In this document: one piece after another, positions 46,024 through 55,149 of the stretch
How the letters are laid out: every line of letters begins with the position of its first letter
How positions within the stretch are numbered: position 1 is the first letter of the stretch
Translations under genes and position numbers: made by a program
Notes under the pieces: model-generated
The model's database searches: none
What the model was told of the DNA's origin: nothing
Seen by the model: the letters and a program-made list of their open reading frames with translations, nothing else
From: Alistipes provencensis
Lineage (GTDB): Bacteria > Bacteroidota > Bacteroidia > Bacteroidales > Rikenellaceae
Direction: 5' to 3'
Assembly (NCBI RefSeq): GCF_900083545.1
Contig: NZ_LT559262.1
Span: 2,880,302-2,944,301 of the forward strand
DNA length: 64,000 bases

Positions 46024-47397
46024 TCAGGGATTGCCGTAGACGAAGCGCACCGGAGCGTAGAGTGTCTGCTCGGGGTACCACAGTTGGGCGCCGCCGTCGT
46101 GGAGCAGGGTGACGTTGGTCTTGCCGCGCATGTGTTCGGGCAGCGTCGCAATGTGGAAATTGGCGTATTTCTTGTTGAACTCAATATAGGAGCCCCATTC
46201 CAGATAGCGCCCGGCCGCGGTCATGTTCATCTTCCACGCGTTGACATGGGTATCGGTGCTTGTGATCCCGCCCGAGTAGAAGACGGGGTCTTTCAGAACG
46301 ACTACCCCGCCGTCGGCCAGAGCGGCTTCGTTGAACAACTTGACGAACTCCTCGTTGGTCGCCAGATGCCACCCTTCGGGGGCGATGTCGTTACGGATGT
46401 CGAAGCGGTAGTGGCCGCCGTAGACGTGCTGGTATTCCGCGATGCGGTCTTCCGGCACCGGATTGCCGTTCTGCGCATCCCGCAGTTCCTCGGCGGAGGG
46501 CCACCGGACGTCGTCGGGCCCGAGGTCGCTGCCGTCCGTGAATCTGGAGCCCCGGTAGTTATCCGCGAACCAGACCACTTCTTCCCCGTCGCTGTAAATC
46601 AGTTTCACGACCCGGTAGACCTCGCCGTCGCGCGGGTCGGTGTAGATCGGCATGCCGTCGAGCAGCAGTGTCGCCGGGGCGAGCGAAACCCATGTCCCGT
46701 CGGATTTGATGCGCACGTTCCAATAGACGGTGTTGAGATTGAAGGGGTCGAGGGCCAGTTTGCCGATGAGCGTCTGCAACTGTTCGTGGGTCAATGTGGC
46801 TTTACGGGAACCGTTGGCATCGAACACTGCGGTTTTCGCCGCTTCGAACTGCGGTCCGGAGGAGAAGATCAACTCGCAGGACTCCGTTTCGGAGAGTCCC
46901 TCTGCATCCCATGCAAATTCGCAGGGTGTGTCCGGTTCGTCGTAGCTCAGGGCCAGCCGGAAGCGGTCTTCAGGGGCTTCGAGTTTCGATACGAGACGCC
47001 GCACCGCCAGCGGGCGGATTTCCGAGGAGGCGATGGCAAGGTTGTCCGCGGGCTTCACCGACCAGTAGAGCTGTGCCGACTCTCCGGCTTTGAGCCCGAA
47101 GAGAGCCAGTTGCTGATCCAAAGCCTGATAATCGGCCGTATAGCTGCCCGTACTGCCGGCTTCGATGACATAGGGATTGAGCAGGTAGGGACTTTTGCTC
47201 AGCACGAGCGCATACTCCCCGCCGTCGGGGTCCCAGCCGAAGCGATAGTCGTCGCCGAGGTCGTTCAGGTCGAACACGGCTCCGGCGGCAGGCGCCTGCA
47301 GAGCGATGTTCGTTTCGTCCACCCGGACACGGTAGTTGTCGGTGCAGCTGCAGAAAAAGAGGACTGTGGCGACTGCCCAGCATATCTGTTTTTTCAT
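46024..47397 (-). CDS. SusE-type surface lipoprotein
   Basis: The 457-aa protein has a lipoprotein signal (ATVLFFCSCTDNYRV), two SusE-like repeats (NIALQAPAAGAVFDLNDL to LYWSVKPAD; PLAVRRLVSKLEAPEDRF to VYWNVRIKS) and a C-terminal domain related to that of the following gene (GWHLATNEEFVKLFNEAALA). It probably binds the target glycan at the cell surface. It is located 19 bases after susD, the usual susE position. The two SusE-type genes are diverged paralogues, not recent copies. Confidence 0.85.
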   Translation of the reverse strand: MKKQICWAVATVLFFCSCTDNYRVRVDETNIALQAPAAGAVFDLNDLGDDYRFGWDPDGGEYALVLSKSPYLLNPYVIEAGSTGSYTADYQALDQQLALFGLKAGESAQLYWSVKPADNLAIASSEIRPLAVRRLVSKLEAPEDRFRLALSYDEPDTPCEFAWDAEGLSETESCELIFSSGPQFEAAKTAVFDANGSRKATLTHEQLQTLIGKLALDPFNLNTVYWNVRIKSDGTWVSLAPATLLLDGMPIYTDPRDGEVYRVVKLIYSDGEEVVWFADNYRGSRFTDGSDLGPDDVRWPSAEELRDAQNGNPVPEDRIAEYQHVYGGHYRFDIRNDIAPEGWHLATNEEFVKLFNEAALADGGVVVLKDPVFYSGGITSTDTHVNAWKMNMTAAGRYLEWGSYIEFNKKYANFHIATLPEHMRGKTNVTLLHDGGAQLWYPEQTLYAPVRFVYGNP

Positions 47398-47416
47398 GGT
47401 TCTGTCGTTTAGTGCG

Positions 47417-48952
47417 TTAATACCCCGGGTTCTGGAGGATGACGCCTCCGCCCTGATTGACAATTCCGATCGGTATAGGCAGGCGTTCGTAGTCGTAGCG
47501 GAATCCGTCGGTCTTCTGGTAGATCTTTTGCAGCCGGGCATCGGTCAATACGCCCGCGAAACGCATCTTGGTCTCGTTCACTTGGATGAATTTCCCGTGG
47601 CGGATGAGGTCCTGACGACGAGCACCCTCCATGTAGAGTTCGTGTCCGCGCTCGGCCAGCAGCACTTCGAGGAATTTCGCCACGGTCGGGACCTGTCCCA
47701 TCGTATATTCGGCGAGTCCGACCCGGCGGCGCACTTGGTTGAGGTACTCCAACGCTTCGTCGGTCACGACCTCGCCGTCCCGTACGATAGCCTCGGCCAA
47801 CAGCGTGATGGCGTCCGCATAGCGGTAGACCGGAATGTCTATTTCACACTCCTGACCGATGGTCCCTTCGAGACCGTATTTCAGCGGGACGGGACCATAA
47901 TAGAGCCCGGTACGGTCGGCGTTCGAACGGTCGGCGCGGCTGTGGACCGTACCGGTGGTGCCCGTGTATTCGGCATAAATCTTTTCGAGCCGCCTGTCGC
48001 CCGCTTCGAACGTGTCGTAGAAGGGCCACGAGAGGTGGAACACGCCCCATTGCATCAGGTTTAGCCCTGCCGGGACCGGGAAATCAGAGGGAAGCGTATG
48101 CGCCAGCCACGAGTGCGTCATGCCGTAGCCGTTCTTGGCCGTCGCGGAGAAGATCACCTCGGTGTTCTTCTCGCCGGCCAGCGTGAAGAGCGAATGGTAG
48201 TCGGGAACCAGTTCGTAGCCGTAATCCTTTTTCGTGAGTTCGCGCCCGATACGGACCGCATCCTTCCAGCGGCGGGCCATCATGTAGTATTTCAGGAGGA
48301 CCATGTTCGCACACCCTTTCGTGAAGCGCCCGTAACCCGATTCGTCGTATTTGTACGGCAGGTCGGGAGCCGCCGCCAGCAGGTTGGATTCGATGAACGC
48401 CTGCATTTCGGTCTCGGTCGCCCGCGGGATCTTGGCATCCGAGAGCGGGTCCTTGAGTGCCTCGAGGTTGGGCAGCGAGATCGGTCCGTAGAGGTCGTAG
48501 AGCATGAAGGCGAGGAATCCCATGCCGCAGCGCAGTTCGGCGTTGAGTCCCGCGCGCTCGGCGTCGGTCATCGGGACGTCCTTGATGCGGTCTATGGCCA
48601 GCATCATCCCCGAGAGGTATTTCGAATGGTAGTAGAGCGGCGTGCGGCTCTCGTCCGTGACGGGATAGCCCCCGGCTCCGGTCATGTCGAAGCCGATGTA
48701 GCAGGCCGGCCAACTGCACTCCATCTCGTCGGTCTGCATGAAGGAGAGCATCGGGTAACCCCATCCCGTGTTGAACATGTTCCATGTGTTGAAGGGATGG
48801 TAGGCGGCCGAGATGACCAGCGCATCGGCGTCCTCCTTGCTCTTGGGGAAAGTCGAGGGGTCGATCTTGCCGTATTCGACCGTCTCCAGTTCGCAGGCCG
48901 TACCGAGCAGGAGCGCGGATAAGGCAAGCAGTTGAAGTATCTGTTTTTTCAT
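47417..48952 (-). CDS. SusD/RagB family nutrient-binding outer membrane lipoprotein
   Basis: The 511-aa protein has a lipoprotein signal (SALLLGTACELET, lipidated Cys 20), TPR-like SusD helices and the C-terminal family segment ELYMEGARRQDLIRHGKF. SusD forms the lid over its SusC partner, which is encoded 13 bases upstream. ATG 48952 was preferred to an in-frame TTG at 48961. Length and pattern are typical; the ligand is not predictable. Confidence 0.93.
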   Translation of the reverse strand: MKKQILQLLALSALLLGTACELETVEYGKIDPSTFPKSKEDADALVISAAYHPFNTWNMFNTGWGYPMLSFMQTDEMECSWPACYIGFDMTGAGGYPVTDESRTPLYYHSKYLSGMMLAIDRIKDVPMTDAERAGLNAELRCGMGFLAFMLYDLYGPISLPNLEALKDPLSDAKIPRATETEMQAFIESNLLAAAPDLPYKYDESGYGRFTKGCANMVLLKYYMMARRWKDAVRIGRELTKKDYGYELVPDYHSLFTLAGEKNTEVIFSATAKNGYGMTHSWLAHTLPSDFPVPAGLNLMQWGVFHLSWPFYDTFEAGDRRLEKIYAEYTGTTGTVHSRADRSNADRTGLYYGPVPLKYGLEGTIGQECEIDIPVYRYADAITLLAEAIVRDGEVVTDEALEYLNQVRRRVGLAEYTMGQVPTVAKFLEVLLAERGHELYMEGARRQDLIRHGKFIQVNETKMRFAGVLTDARLQKIYQKTDGFRYDYERLPIPIGIVNQGGGVILQNPGY

Positions 48953-48965
48953 GGTTTGCAAGGTG

Positions 48966-51900
48966 TTAGAAGGTGATGTTCAGCCCCACGGTGTAGGTTC
49001 GCACGTTGGGATAGGAGAAACTCAGGTTGTCGGTCTCGGGATCGAGACCCTTCCAGTTGGTGATTACGAACGGATTGCTTACGTCGGCGTAGACGCGGAT
49101 GTTGCGGAGGAATTTCTTGTCGACGGGGATCGTGTATCCGAGATTGATGTTCCCGCACCGGATGTAGTAGACGTCCTGCGTGTAGAAATCGCCCCAGCCG
49201 TTGCCGCCCGAAATGTACGACGGGCGCGTCCCGCTGCGGTTGCTGTTGGTGAAGGATTCGTAGGCATAGCGCGTCACGTTGTAGCCGCTCTGCATCTGCG
49301 TCCAGTTCTCCATGTACGAAGCGCCGCGGGTCATGCCGAACTCGCCGTAGAAGTAGATCGAAAAATCGAGGTTCTTCCACCGCAGCGAGTTGTTCAGGCC
49401 GATGAAGAGGTCCGGGGCCGAGGCGCCCATATAGACCATGTCGCGGTCGTCGAGTGTCTTGTCGTTGTTCTTGTCCAGCAGTATCACCATGCCCGGCAGC
49501 AGCGTGGACTGGTGTACCGGAGGAGCGTCGGCGTCGGCCGGCATGAGCCCCAGCGACTTGTATGACCACCATGCGGTTTTCTGATCGTCGACCTTTTGAT
49601 ATGGGGCCGGTTTCCAGTAGGGAGGGCGTTCTTTCCAGCGGTCTACATAACGGGAGGCCGTGAACGTCGTATTCCATGTGAAATCTTTACGGTCGATATT
49701 GGTGGTGTTCAGCGTCAATTCGAAACCCGTTCCCCGGGTGACGCCGCCGTTGGCGATCACCGACGATACGGGATAGTAGTACATCAGACTGTTCCATGTG
49801 ATCAGGTCGCGGATGGTCCTGCGGTAGTATTCGAAGGCCACCGAGTAGCGGTTGTTCTTGAAGCCGATGTCGATGCCGAGGTTGAATTCACGCGTCGTCT
49901 CCCATGTGAGCTTACTGTTCCCGACGGTCGAGTCGGTGATGCCCGCCACGATCTTGTCGCCGATGACTGCCGCAGGATACTGGATCGAGAAGGAGTCGTA
50001 GACCTGATACGGCACGTTGGAGTTTCCGGTTTCGCCGAACGAAGCCCGGATTTTCAGGTTGGAGAGCCATTTCCGCGCCGACTGCATGAACCTCTCCTCG
50101 CTGACCACCCATCCCACGGCCACCGACGGAAATATGCCCCAACGGTAGTCGGGATGGAAATTCGAATCCCCGTCGGCGCGCATCGAAACCTCCAGCAGGT
50201 AACGCTGTTCATAGTCGTAGTTGATACGCCCGAAATAGGACGAGAGGGTCTTGCGACCCCCGTCGGAGCCGACCTCGGGTTTGTCGGCCTGTCCGGCCCA
50301 CAACTGATAGTAGAGCGAGCCATCGATCATGAAATCGGTGTTGCGGGCGCTCACATACTCGTAGTCGCGTTTCTCGTAGGAATAACCGGCCAGCACCTTG
50401 AGGCGGTGTTTGCCGAACGTCTTGGTATAGGTCGCCGTGAGGTCCATCAGATAGCTGTCGTCCTCGCGCTGCCGGATATTCGCGTCGCCGTTGCGTCGCA
50501 TGCCTTCGAGCACCGTCTTGGGCAGGTAACTCGACCGTTTCTGGAACTGGCGGTCGGCCCCGAGCTGGAATTTCAGTTCCAGCCCCTCGACGGGCTTCGC
50601 AGTCACGAATGCCGACCCCATGATGCGGTCGAAGACCGAGATGTCCGTGATCTCGAGCAGCGACACGGGGTTGGGAGAGGTAGGACGTGCCGGGTCGATG
50701 CTGTAATCGCCGTTCACGTCGCGGATCGGGATCGTGGGGTTGGCCATGGCTGCCGCCCGCAGGATACCGGCGTTTTCGTGTTCGCCTTCGCCGAGCGGGA
50801 TATTGTCGTACTTGTTCTGCGAATAGGTCGCTGTAAATCCCGCCGAGACCCATTTGCTGATGTCCCAGTCGAGATTCGAACGCACGGTGATGCGCTGGGC
50901 CGTATTGCCCCGGATGATGCCCTGCTGTTTCATGTAGTTGGCCGAGGCCATGTAGCGGAACGACTCCGTGCCGCCCCGCACCGAAACGTTGTGCTGGTGG
51001 AGGATGCCCGTGCGGGAAACCTCGTCGGTCCAGTCGGTGCCTTTCAGGTGTTTGATCTGGTCATCGGTGTAGGCCGGAACGTATTCGGGGATGGTGCCCG
51101 ACGGTGCCGTCATGAACCGGGAGTACATACCCAAGGCATAGGTCCGGAGGTACTCCTCATAGCTCTGCCGGTTATACATGTCCATGTACTGATCGGCGGA
51201 GAGCATTTCGTAGTGCTTGGCGACGGTTTGCACCGAGATATTGCCTGAATAAGTCACTACGGGGCGCTCTTTCGCACCGCGTTTGGTTGTGATGAGGATG
51301 ACGCCGTGACCCGCGCGCGAGCCGTAGATGGCCGTCGATGCGGCGTCCTTGAGGACGGTTATCGACTCGATGTCGTCAGGGTTGAGCGAACCGAGCAGGT
51401 TGTCCGTAGAGCCCGATTCGTAGATGTTGCCCGAGCCGAGCGTCGAACCCTCCGTGACGGGAAGCCCGTCGATGACCACCAGCGGGCTGTTCGACATGTC
51501 GGACAACTCGCCGCGGATGCGGAATTTCACGCCGCCTCCGGCTTGGGCCGATACCTGATTCACGCGCAGGCCTGCGGCACGTCCCGCCAGCGATTGGGAA
51601 ACGGTCGATTTCGAACTCGTTTCCACGTCGGCCATCTTGACGACGGAGACCGATCCGGTCAGGGTTTTCTTGTCCTGCGTGCCATAGCCGACCACGACAA
51701 CCTCGTCGATCAGCCGCTCGCTCTCCTGTAATCGAACCTGAAGCTCCGTGCGGCCGTTCACCGGTATTTCGGATTTTTGATAGCCCAGAAACGACACTTC
51801 CAATACGGCGTCGGACGGTACGGAGATTCGGAAACTTCCGTCCGCGCCGCTGATCGTTCCGTTGGAACTTCCCTTTTCGAGCACCGTCGCACCGGCGATG

Positions 51901-52343
51901 CCCGCTCCTGCGGCGTCGCTCACCGTACCCCGGACCGCTGTCCGGCCGTCGTCCGACGGCGCTTTCCGGTCGCCTGCGGGAGGTGTATTCTGTTTCCGGA
52001 CAGCTTTCAGGATGATGTAGTTGTTGTCGAATACGCCGTCGATTCCCATCGGCGCAAAGACCTCCTTTATTAGTTTCGCTGCCGTCATGGAGCGGGATTT
52101 CAGCCGCACCTGCCGCGAAGTTTCCACCTCCTGCGAGCTGTAGACCACGAGGCATCCGGTCTGTTTTTCGATCTCCGAGATCAGCGTTCCGATCCGCACC
52201 GTATCGGCCGATACGGTCACGATCCTCTCCTCAGGCTTTGTCGCGGAGGCGTAAGCCTGCGGGCCCGTGTACAGGCAGACGAGCGGCAGCAATGCGAGCG
52301 TCAGCACCCGGGTGAATCTGGTAAACAAAGGGGTAAAGTTCAT
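48966..52343 (-). CDS. SusC/RagA family TonB-linked outer membrane transporter with STN domain
   Basis: This 1125-aa importer has a signal peptide (1 to about 32), an STN domain (about 40-110, IEKQTGCLVVYSSQEVE) used for signalling to a FecR anti-sigma factor, a carboxypeptidase-regulatory-like domain (about 135-215) and a TonB plug with DEVVVVGYGTQDKKTLTG and FRIRGE. The beta-barrel ends in the terminal Phe of TVGLNITF. The STN domain together with the FecR gene 44 bases upstream shows trans-envelope regulation by the imported glycan. The matching sigma gene next to fecR is truncated. Confidence 0.95.
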   Translation of the reverse strand: MNFTPLFTRFTRVLTLALLPLVCLYTGPQAYASATKPEERIVTVSADTVRIGTLISEIEKQTGCLVVYSSQEVETSRQVRLKSRSMTAAKLIKEVFAPMGIDGVFDNNYIILKAVRKQNTPPAGDRKAPSDDGRTAVRGTVSDAAGAGIAGATVLEKGSSNGTISGADGSFRISVPSDAVLEVSFLGYQKSEIPVNGRTELQVRLQESERLIDEVVVVGYGTQDKKTLTGSVSVVKMADVETSSKSTVSQSLAGRAAGLRVNQVSAQAGGGVKFRIRGELSDMSNSPLVVIDGLPVTEGSTLGSGNIYESGSTDNLLGSLNPDDIESITVLKDAASTAIYGSRAGHGVILITTKRGAKERPVVTYSGNISVQTVAKHYEMLSADQYMDMYNRQSYEEYLRTYALGMYSRFMTAPSGTIPEYVPAYTDDQIKHLKGTDWTDEVSRTGILHQHNVSVRGGTESFRYMASANYMKQQGIIRGNTAQRITVRSNLDWDISKWVSAGFTATYSQNKYDNIPLGEGEHENAGILRAAAMANPTIPIRDVNGDYSIDPARPTSPNPVSLLEITDISVFDRIMGSAFVTAKPVEGLELKFQLGADRQFQKRSSYLPKTVLEGMRRNGDANIRQREDDSYLMDLTATYTKTFGKHRLKVLAGYSYEKRDYEYVSARNTDFMIDGSLYYQLWAGQADKPEVGSDGGRKTLSSYFGRINYDYEQRYLLEVSMRADGDSNFHPDYRWGIFPSVAVGWVVSEERFMQSARKWLSNLKIRASFGETGNSNVPYQVYDSFSIQYPAAVIGDKIVAGITDSTVGNSKLTWETTREFNLGIDIGFKNNRYSVAFEYYRRTIRDLITWNSLMYYYPVSSVIANGGVTRGTGFELTLNTTNIDRKDFTWNTTFTASRYVDRWKERPPYWKPAPYQKVDDQKTAWWSYKSLGLMPADADAPPVHQSTLLPGMVILLDKNNDKTLDDRDMVYMGASAPDLFIGLNNSLRWKNLDFSIYFYGEFGMTRGASYMENWTQMQSGYNVTRYAYESFTNSNRSGTRPSYISGGNGWGDFYTQDVYYIRCGNINLGYTIPVDKKFLRNIRVYADVSNPFVITNWKGLDPETDNLSFSYPNVRTYTVGLNITF

Positions 52344-52387
52344 ATCATAAGGTTGGTATTAGGTTAGTCTCGGTTCGTCGGCGTAGC

Positions 52388-53377
52388 TCAGTCGATGTAG
52401 ATCACTCCTGTCGAATCGTCCTTGGTGATGCTGAAGCCCTGCGCCTGCTGCAATAGCCGCAGGATCTCGTAGACACCGTCCTTCTGCCGGAATTTACCCG
52501 AGTAGCGGGCGGTAGCGGCCTCCGGATTGCGGATAACGATATTCGTATGGTAGTAGAATTCCAACTGTCCGGCGATCTCCCGGAGCGTGGCGTTCCGGAA
52601 GGCATGGATGCCTTCTCGCCACAGCAGTTCATCGTGGTTGAACCCATGGGACAGCCGCAGTTCACCGTTTGCATAGTGGACCTGATCTTCGGGTTTCATG
52701 TTCACCGACCCTTCGGCCGAGCTGCCGGCCGTCACCTCTACGGCGCCCTCCACGAGCGAGATGGTGGCTGCGGCGGGCTCGTAGGCCGAAACGTTAAACT
52801 TGGTGCCCAATACCTTGATTTTCATGTCTCCCGTCGAGACGATGAACGGCCGATGCTCGTCGCGGGCCACCTCGAAGAACGCTTCTCCCGAGATATGGAC
52901 CTCCCGTTGCCCGGTTGCAAACCCGGCGGAACAGGACAGTGTCGAACCGGCATTGAGCCACACTTGCGTGCCGTCGCCGAGCTTCACCTCGGCCCGTTGT
53001 CCCCACGGTGCCGAAACTGTATAGGGGGCATCGCCGGACGAGGACTGCCCGAAACGGGCCGTTATTCCCCAAGTGATCCCTGCAGTCAGAAGTACGGCGG
53101 CGGCGTAGCGGACTGCGCTGTGTGAAATACGTCTGAAAAGCATCTTTCGGCAGTTTTTTCGAAATACATCGTATGCCTTGCGGCCCTCTTCCGCATCCTC
53201 CGGAAGTTCCCGGAGCGCGAAGGCCGCGGAGATGTTGCGGCAGGTTTTATACTCCTCGCAGAGCTTTTTGTCTTCGGCCACGGCGGCCATATAGTCCGAC
53301 GACAGGCTGCTACCCTCTTCTCCGGCATTTTTCAGGGTGTCGTCCCAGTTCAGAAATCCATCGACCCGTTTTTCCAT
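52388..53377 (-). CDS. FecR family anti-sigma factor
   Basis: The 329-aa protein has a cytoplasmic N-terminal region (1 to about 95), one transmembrane helix (YAAAVLLTAGITWGITA) and a periplasmic FecR domain (VSAPWGQRAEVKLGDGTQVW, SGEAFFEVA). The C-terminal DUF4974 (FRNATLREIAGQLEFYY) contacts the STN domain of SusC. ATG 53377 starts the typical MEKRVDGFLNW. It reads the state of the SusC upstream and should hold or release an ECF sigma factor, but the divergent sigma gene at 53583 is broken. Confidence 0.92.
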   Translation of the reverse strand: MEKRVDGFLNWDDTLKNAGEEGSSLSSDYMAAVAEDKKLCEEYKTCRNISAAFALRELPEDAEEGRKAYDVFRKNCRKMLFRRISHSAVRYAAAVLLTAGITWGITARFGQSSSGDAPYTVSAPWGQRAEVKLGDGTQVWLNAGSTLSCSAGFATGQREVHISGEAFFEVARDEHRPFIVSTGDMKIKVLGTKFNVSAYEPAAATISLVEGAVEVTAGSSAEGSVNMKPEDQVHYANGELRLSHGFNHDELLWREGIHAFRNATLREIAGQLEFYYHTNIVIRNPEAATARYSGKFRQKDGVYEILRLLQQAQGFSITKDDSTGVIYID

Positions 53378-53582
53378 GTGTGTCTGTTTTATTAAGAAGC
53401 GGACATCCGGCGAAATTCCGCCAATGGATCGTGACAAAATCGTATGGCTTTCTTTGTACGCCTTTGAGGTTGCGGACCAACCATCCCTATGACAACCACC
53501 GTTTCGACCATACCGGCGAACGGGCCGTGCCCAACTGCATTGTAGTATGCAGTAAAATCCGGAAATAGCGTCGCCGAGAAGA

Positions 53583-53750
53583 ATGGATCTGCCGGATGAT
53601 AAACAGTTGCTGAGACGTCTCAAAGAGGGTGACAAGGAGAGTTTTCGGATCATCTTCGAGCGGAACGCTCCGGTTTTCCTCGCCTTTGCACAGCGTCTGC
53701 TGCGTGATGCCGACGTGACCGAGAACAATCCGCGCGGTACATTTCTGTAA
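53583..53750 (+). pseudogene. Truncated ECF sigma factor gene (region 2 start only)
   Basis: A 55-codon plus-strand ORF starts MDLPDDKQLLRRLKEGDKES and continues FRIIFERNAPVFLAFAQRLL, the standard opening of Bacteroides ECF sigma factors. Similarity ends at RDADVTE, where intact proteins continue with D-x-V-Q-E-V-F; the frame instead reads NNPRGTFL and stops. About two thirds of region 2 and all of region 4 are missing. Divergent from fecR, it was probably the cognate sigma gene of this SusC/D locus. The break lies at the edge of the polysaccharide locus. Confidence 0.72.
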
Positions 53751-54201
53751 CTTGCAACTGTGTATCCGATTAGGCACTTCGGAGACTTACTTTCGCATGT
53801 GTCTTTGCTGTGGTCTCAAAATGAAATAATCCCACATATCATCGATATGCAGGACTATTATTCTTTCTACGTCGTATTGTACTACAAAAAAGAGGTCTTC
53901 TCAGACCTCTTGCGAGTGGAAAACGGAACTCGGACCTATTGTCTTTGTTCTTTATGTATCAATATGTTATAGCAGTGCTTTGTTTTTGAGGTCACGCGGT
54001 TGTAGCGATTGTTTTACTCCTCATTACATCTCTATGCTATGATACAAAAATACGAATTATTTTTGATATTTCCAACAGTTGATCTGAGGAAAAAATCAAT
54101 TTGATTTTCGAGTTTCTGTCGATAGTTATCTGACAATGTTTTCCTTGATCTGGTCGACGATATAATGTACATCCTCAACACATAGAGATCATGGGACAAG
54201 G
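53751..54201. other. Non-coding junction between the PUL and the polysaccharide locus
   Basis: This 451-bp stretch is AT-rich compared with the PUL and has no convincing intact gene. It contains a minus-strand hairpin terminator (53885-53911) and, just after fcl, a 20-codon minus-strand piece (54126-54188). That piece reads VEDVHYIVDQIKENIVR and then stops, which resembles the very end of sugar aminotransferases. It is probably the scar of insertion or recombination that removed the rest of the sigma gene. Confidence 0.5.
53885..53911 (-). terminator. Terminator at the end of the polysaccharide operon
   Basis: A 9-bp stem AAGAGGTCT/AGACCTCTT with loop TCTC is followed on the minus strand by a T run. 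It is the first strong terminator downstream of fcl, about 290 bases away. Confidence 0.7.
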
Positions 54202-55143
54202 TTATCGTTCGGCTCGCATGGGATTTTCCAGAAAATCCCGATACGACAGCCGAATACCCTCCTCCAGTTCGGTTTTGTAAGTCCAGCCGAGCGCCGCAGC
54301 CTTCGACACATCCAGCAGTTTGCGGGGCGTACCGTTGGGTTTCGAGGTGTCCCACCGAATCTCTCCGCCGTAACCGATCACTTTCGCCACGAGTTCCGTC
54401 AGTTCCTTGATCGAAAGTTCCTTACCCGTCCCGGCATTGACCGTCTCGTTGCCGCTGTAATTGTTCATCAGGAATACGCACAGGTTGGCGAGGTCATCCA
54501 CATAGAGGAACTCGCGCAACGGACTCCCGTCGCCCCAGCAGGTGACATATGGCAGTTTTTGTTCCTTGGCTTCATGGAAACGGCGGATCAGTGCCGGCAG
54601 CACATGGCTGTGCGTCGGATGGTAGTTATCGTTCGGCCCATAAAGATTGGTCGGCATTACGCTGATATAATTCGTGCCATACTGGCGGTTGAGATACTCG
54701 CAGTACTTCAGTCCCGAGATCTTTGCCAGCGCATACGCCTCGTTCGTTTTTTCGAGTTCCGAGGTCAGCAGACACGACTCCTTCATCGGCTGAGGTGCCA
54801 TGCGCGGATAGATGCACGAAGAGCCGAGGAATTCCAGCTTCTTACAGCCGTTCTGCCACGCCGCATGGATAACATTCATCTCAAGGATCATATTCTCGTA
54901 CATGAAGTCCGCCAGAGCACTCTGGTTGGCCTCGATACCACCGACTTTCGCCGCCGCCAGAAAGACATACTCCGGCTTCTCTTCGGCGAAAAATCGTTCG
55001 ACAGCGTCCTGACGCGTAAGGTCCAGCTCCCGATGCGTACGGGTAACGATATTCGTATATCCCTGCCGCTGCAACTCACGCACGATCGCCGATCCGACCA
55101 TGCCCCGATGCCCGGCGACGTATATTTTAGCACTCTTTTCCAT
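54202..55143 (-). CDS. fcl: GDP-L-fucose synthase
   Basis: The 313-aa short-chain epimerase/reductase converts GDP-4-keto-6-deoxymannose to GDP-L-fucose with NADPH. The NADP-binding motif [10 protein letters not shown] is at 11-20, and the catalytic Tyr 137 and Lys 141 lie in YALAK. Ser in GSSCIYP completes the triad. It is the last gene of the polysaccharide operon and is 6 bases after gmd, the preceding pathway step. GC content is intermediate between the PUL and the AT-rich genes upstream. Confidence 0.95.
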   Translation of the reverse strand: MEKSAKIYVAGHRGMVGSAIVRELQRQGYTNIVTRTHRELDLTRQDAVERFFAEEKPEYVFLAAAKVGGIEANQSALADFMYENMILEMNVIHAAWQNGCKKLEFLGSSCIYPRMAPQPMKESCLLTSELEKTNEAYALAKISGLKYCEYLNRQYGTNYISVMPTNLYGPNDNYHPTHSHVLPALIRRFHEAKEQKLPYVTCWGDGSPLREFLYVDDLANLCVFLMNNYSGNETVNAGTGKELSIKELTELVAKVIGYGGEIRWDTSKPNGTPRKLLDVSKAAALGWTYKTELEEGIRLSYRDFLENPMRAER

Positions 55144-55149
55144 ATTCCG

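Noticed and set aside
53378..53582. A possible coding scrap ending ERAVPNCIVVCSKIRK between fecR and the broken sigma gene
   Set aside because: It looked coding-like at its end, but no upstream start or family could be supported, and it lies where a divergent promoter region is expected.
53760..53972. A 70-aa plus-strand ORF in the junction region
   Set aside because: It covers a terminator hairpin, has no recognisable domain or ribosome binding context, and is in AT-rich junk-like sequence.
54092..54108. AAAATCAA-T-TTGATTTT palindrome downstream of fcl
   Set aside because: It is a short AT-only palindrome with a one-base loop. It is expected by chance in AT-rich DNA and a weak terminator at best.
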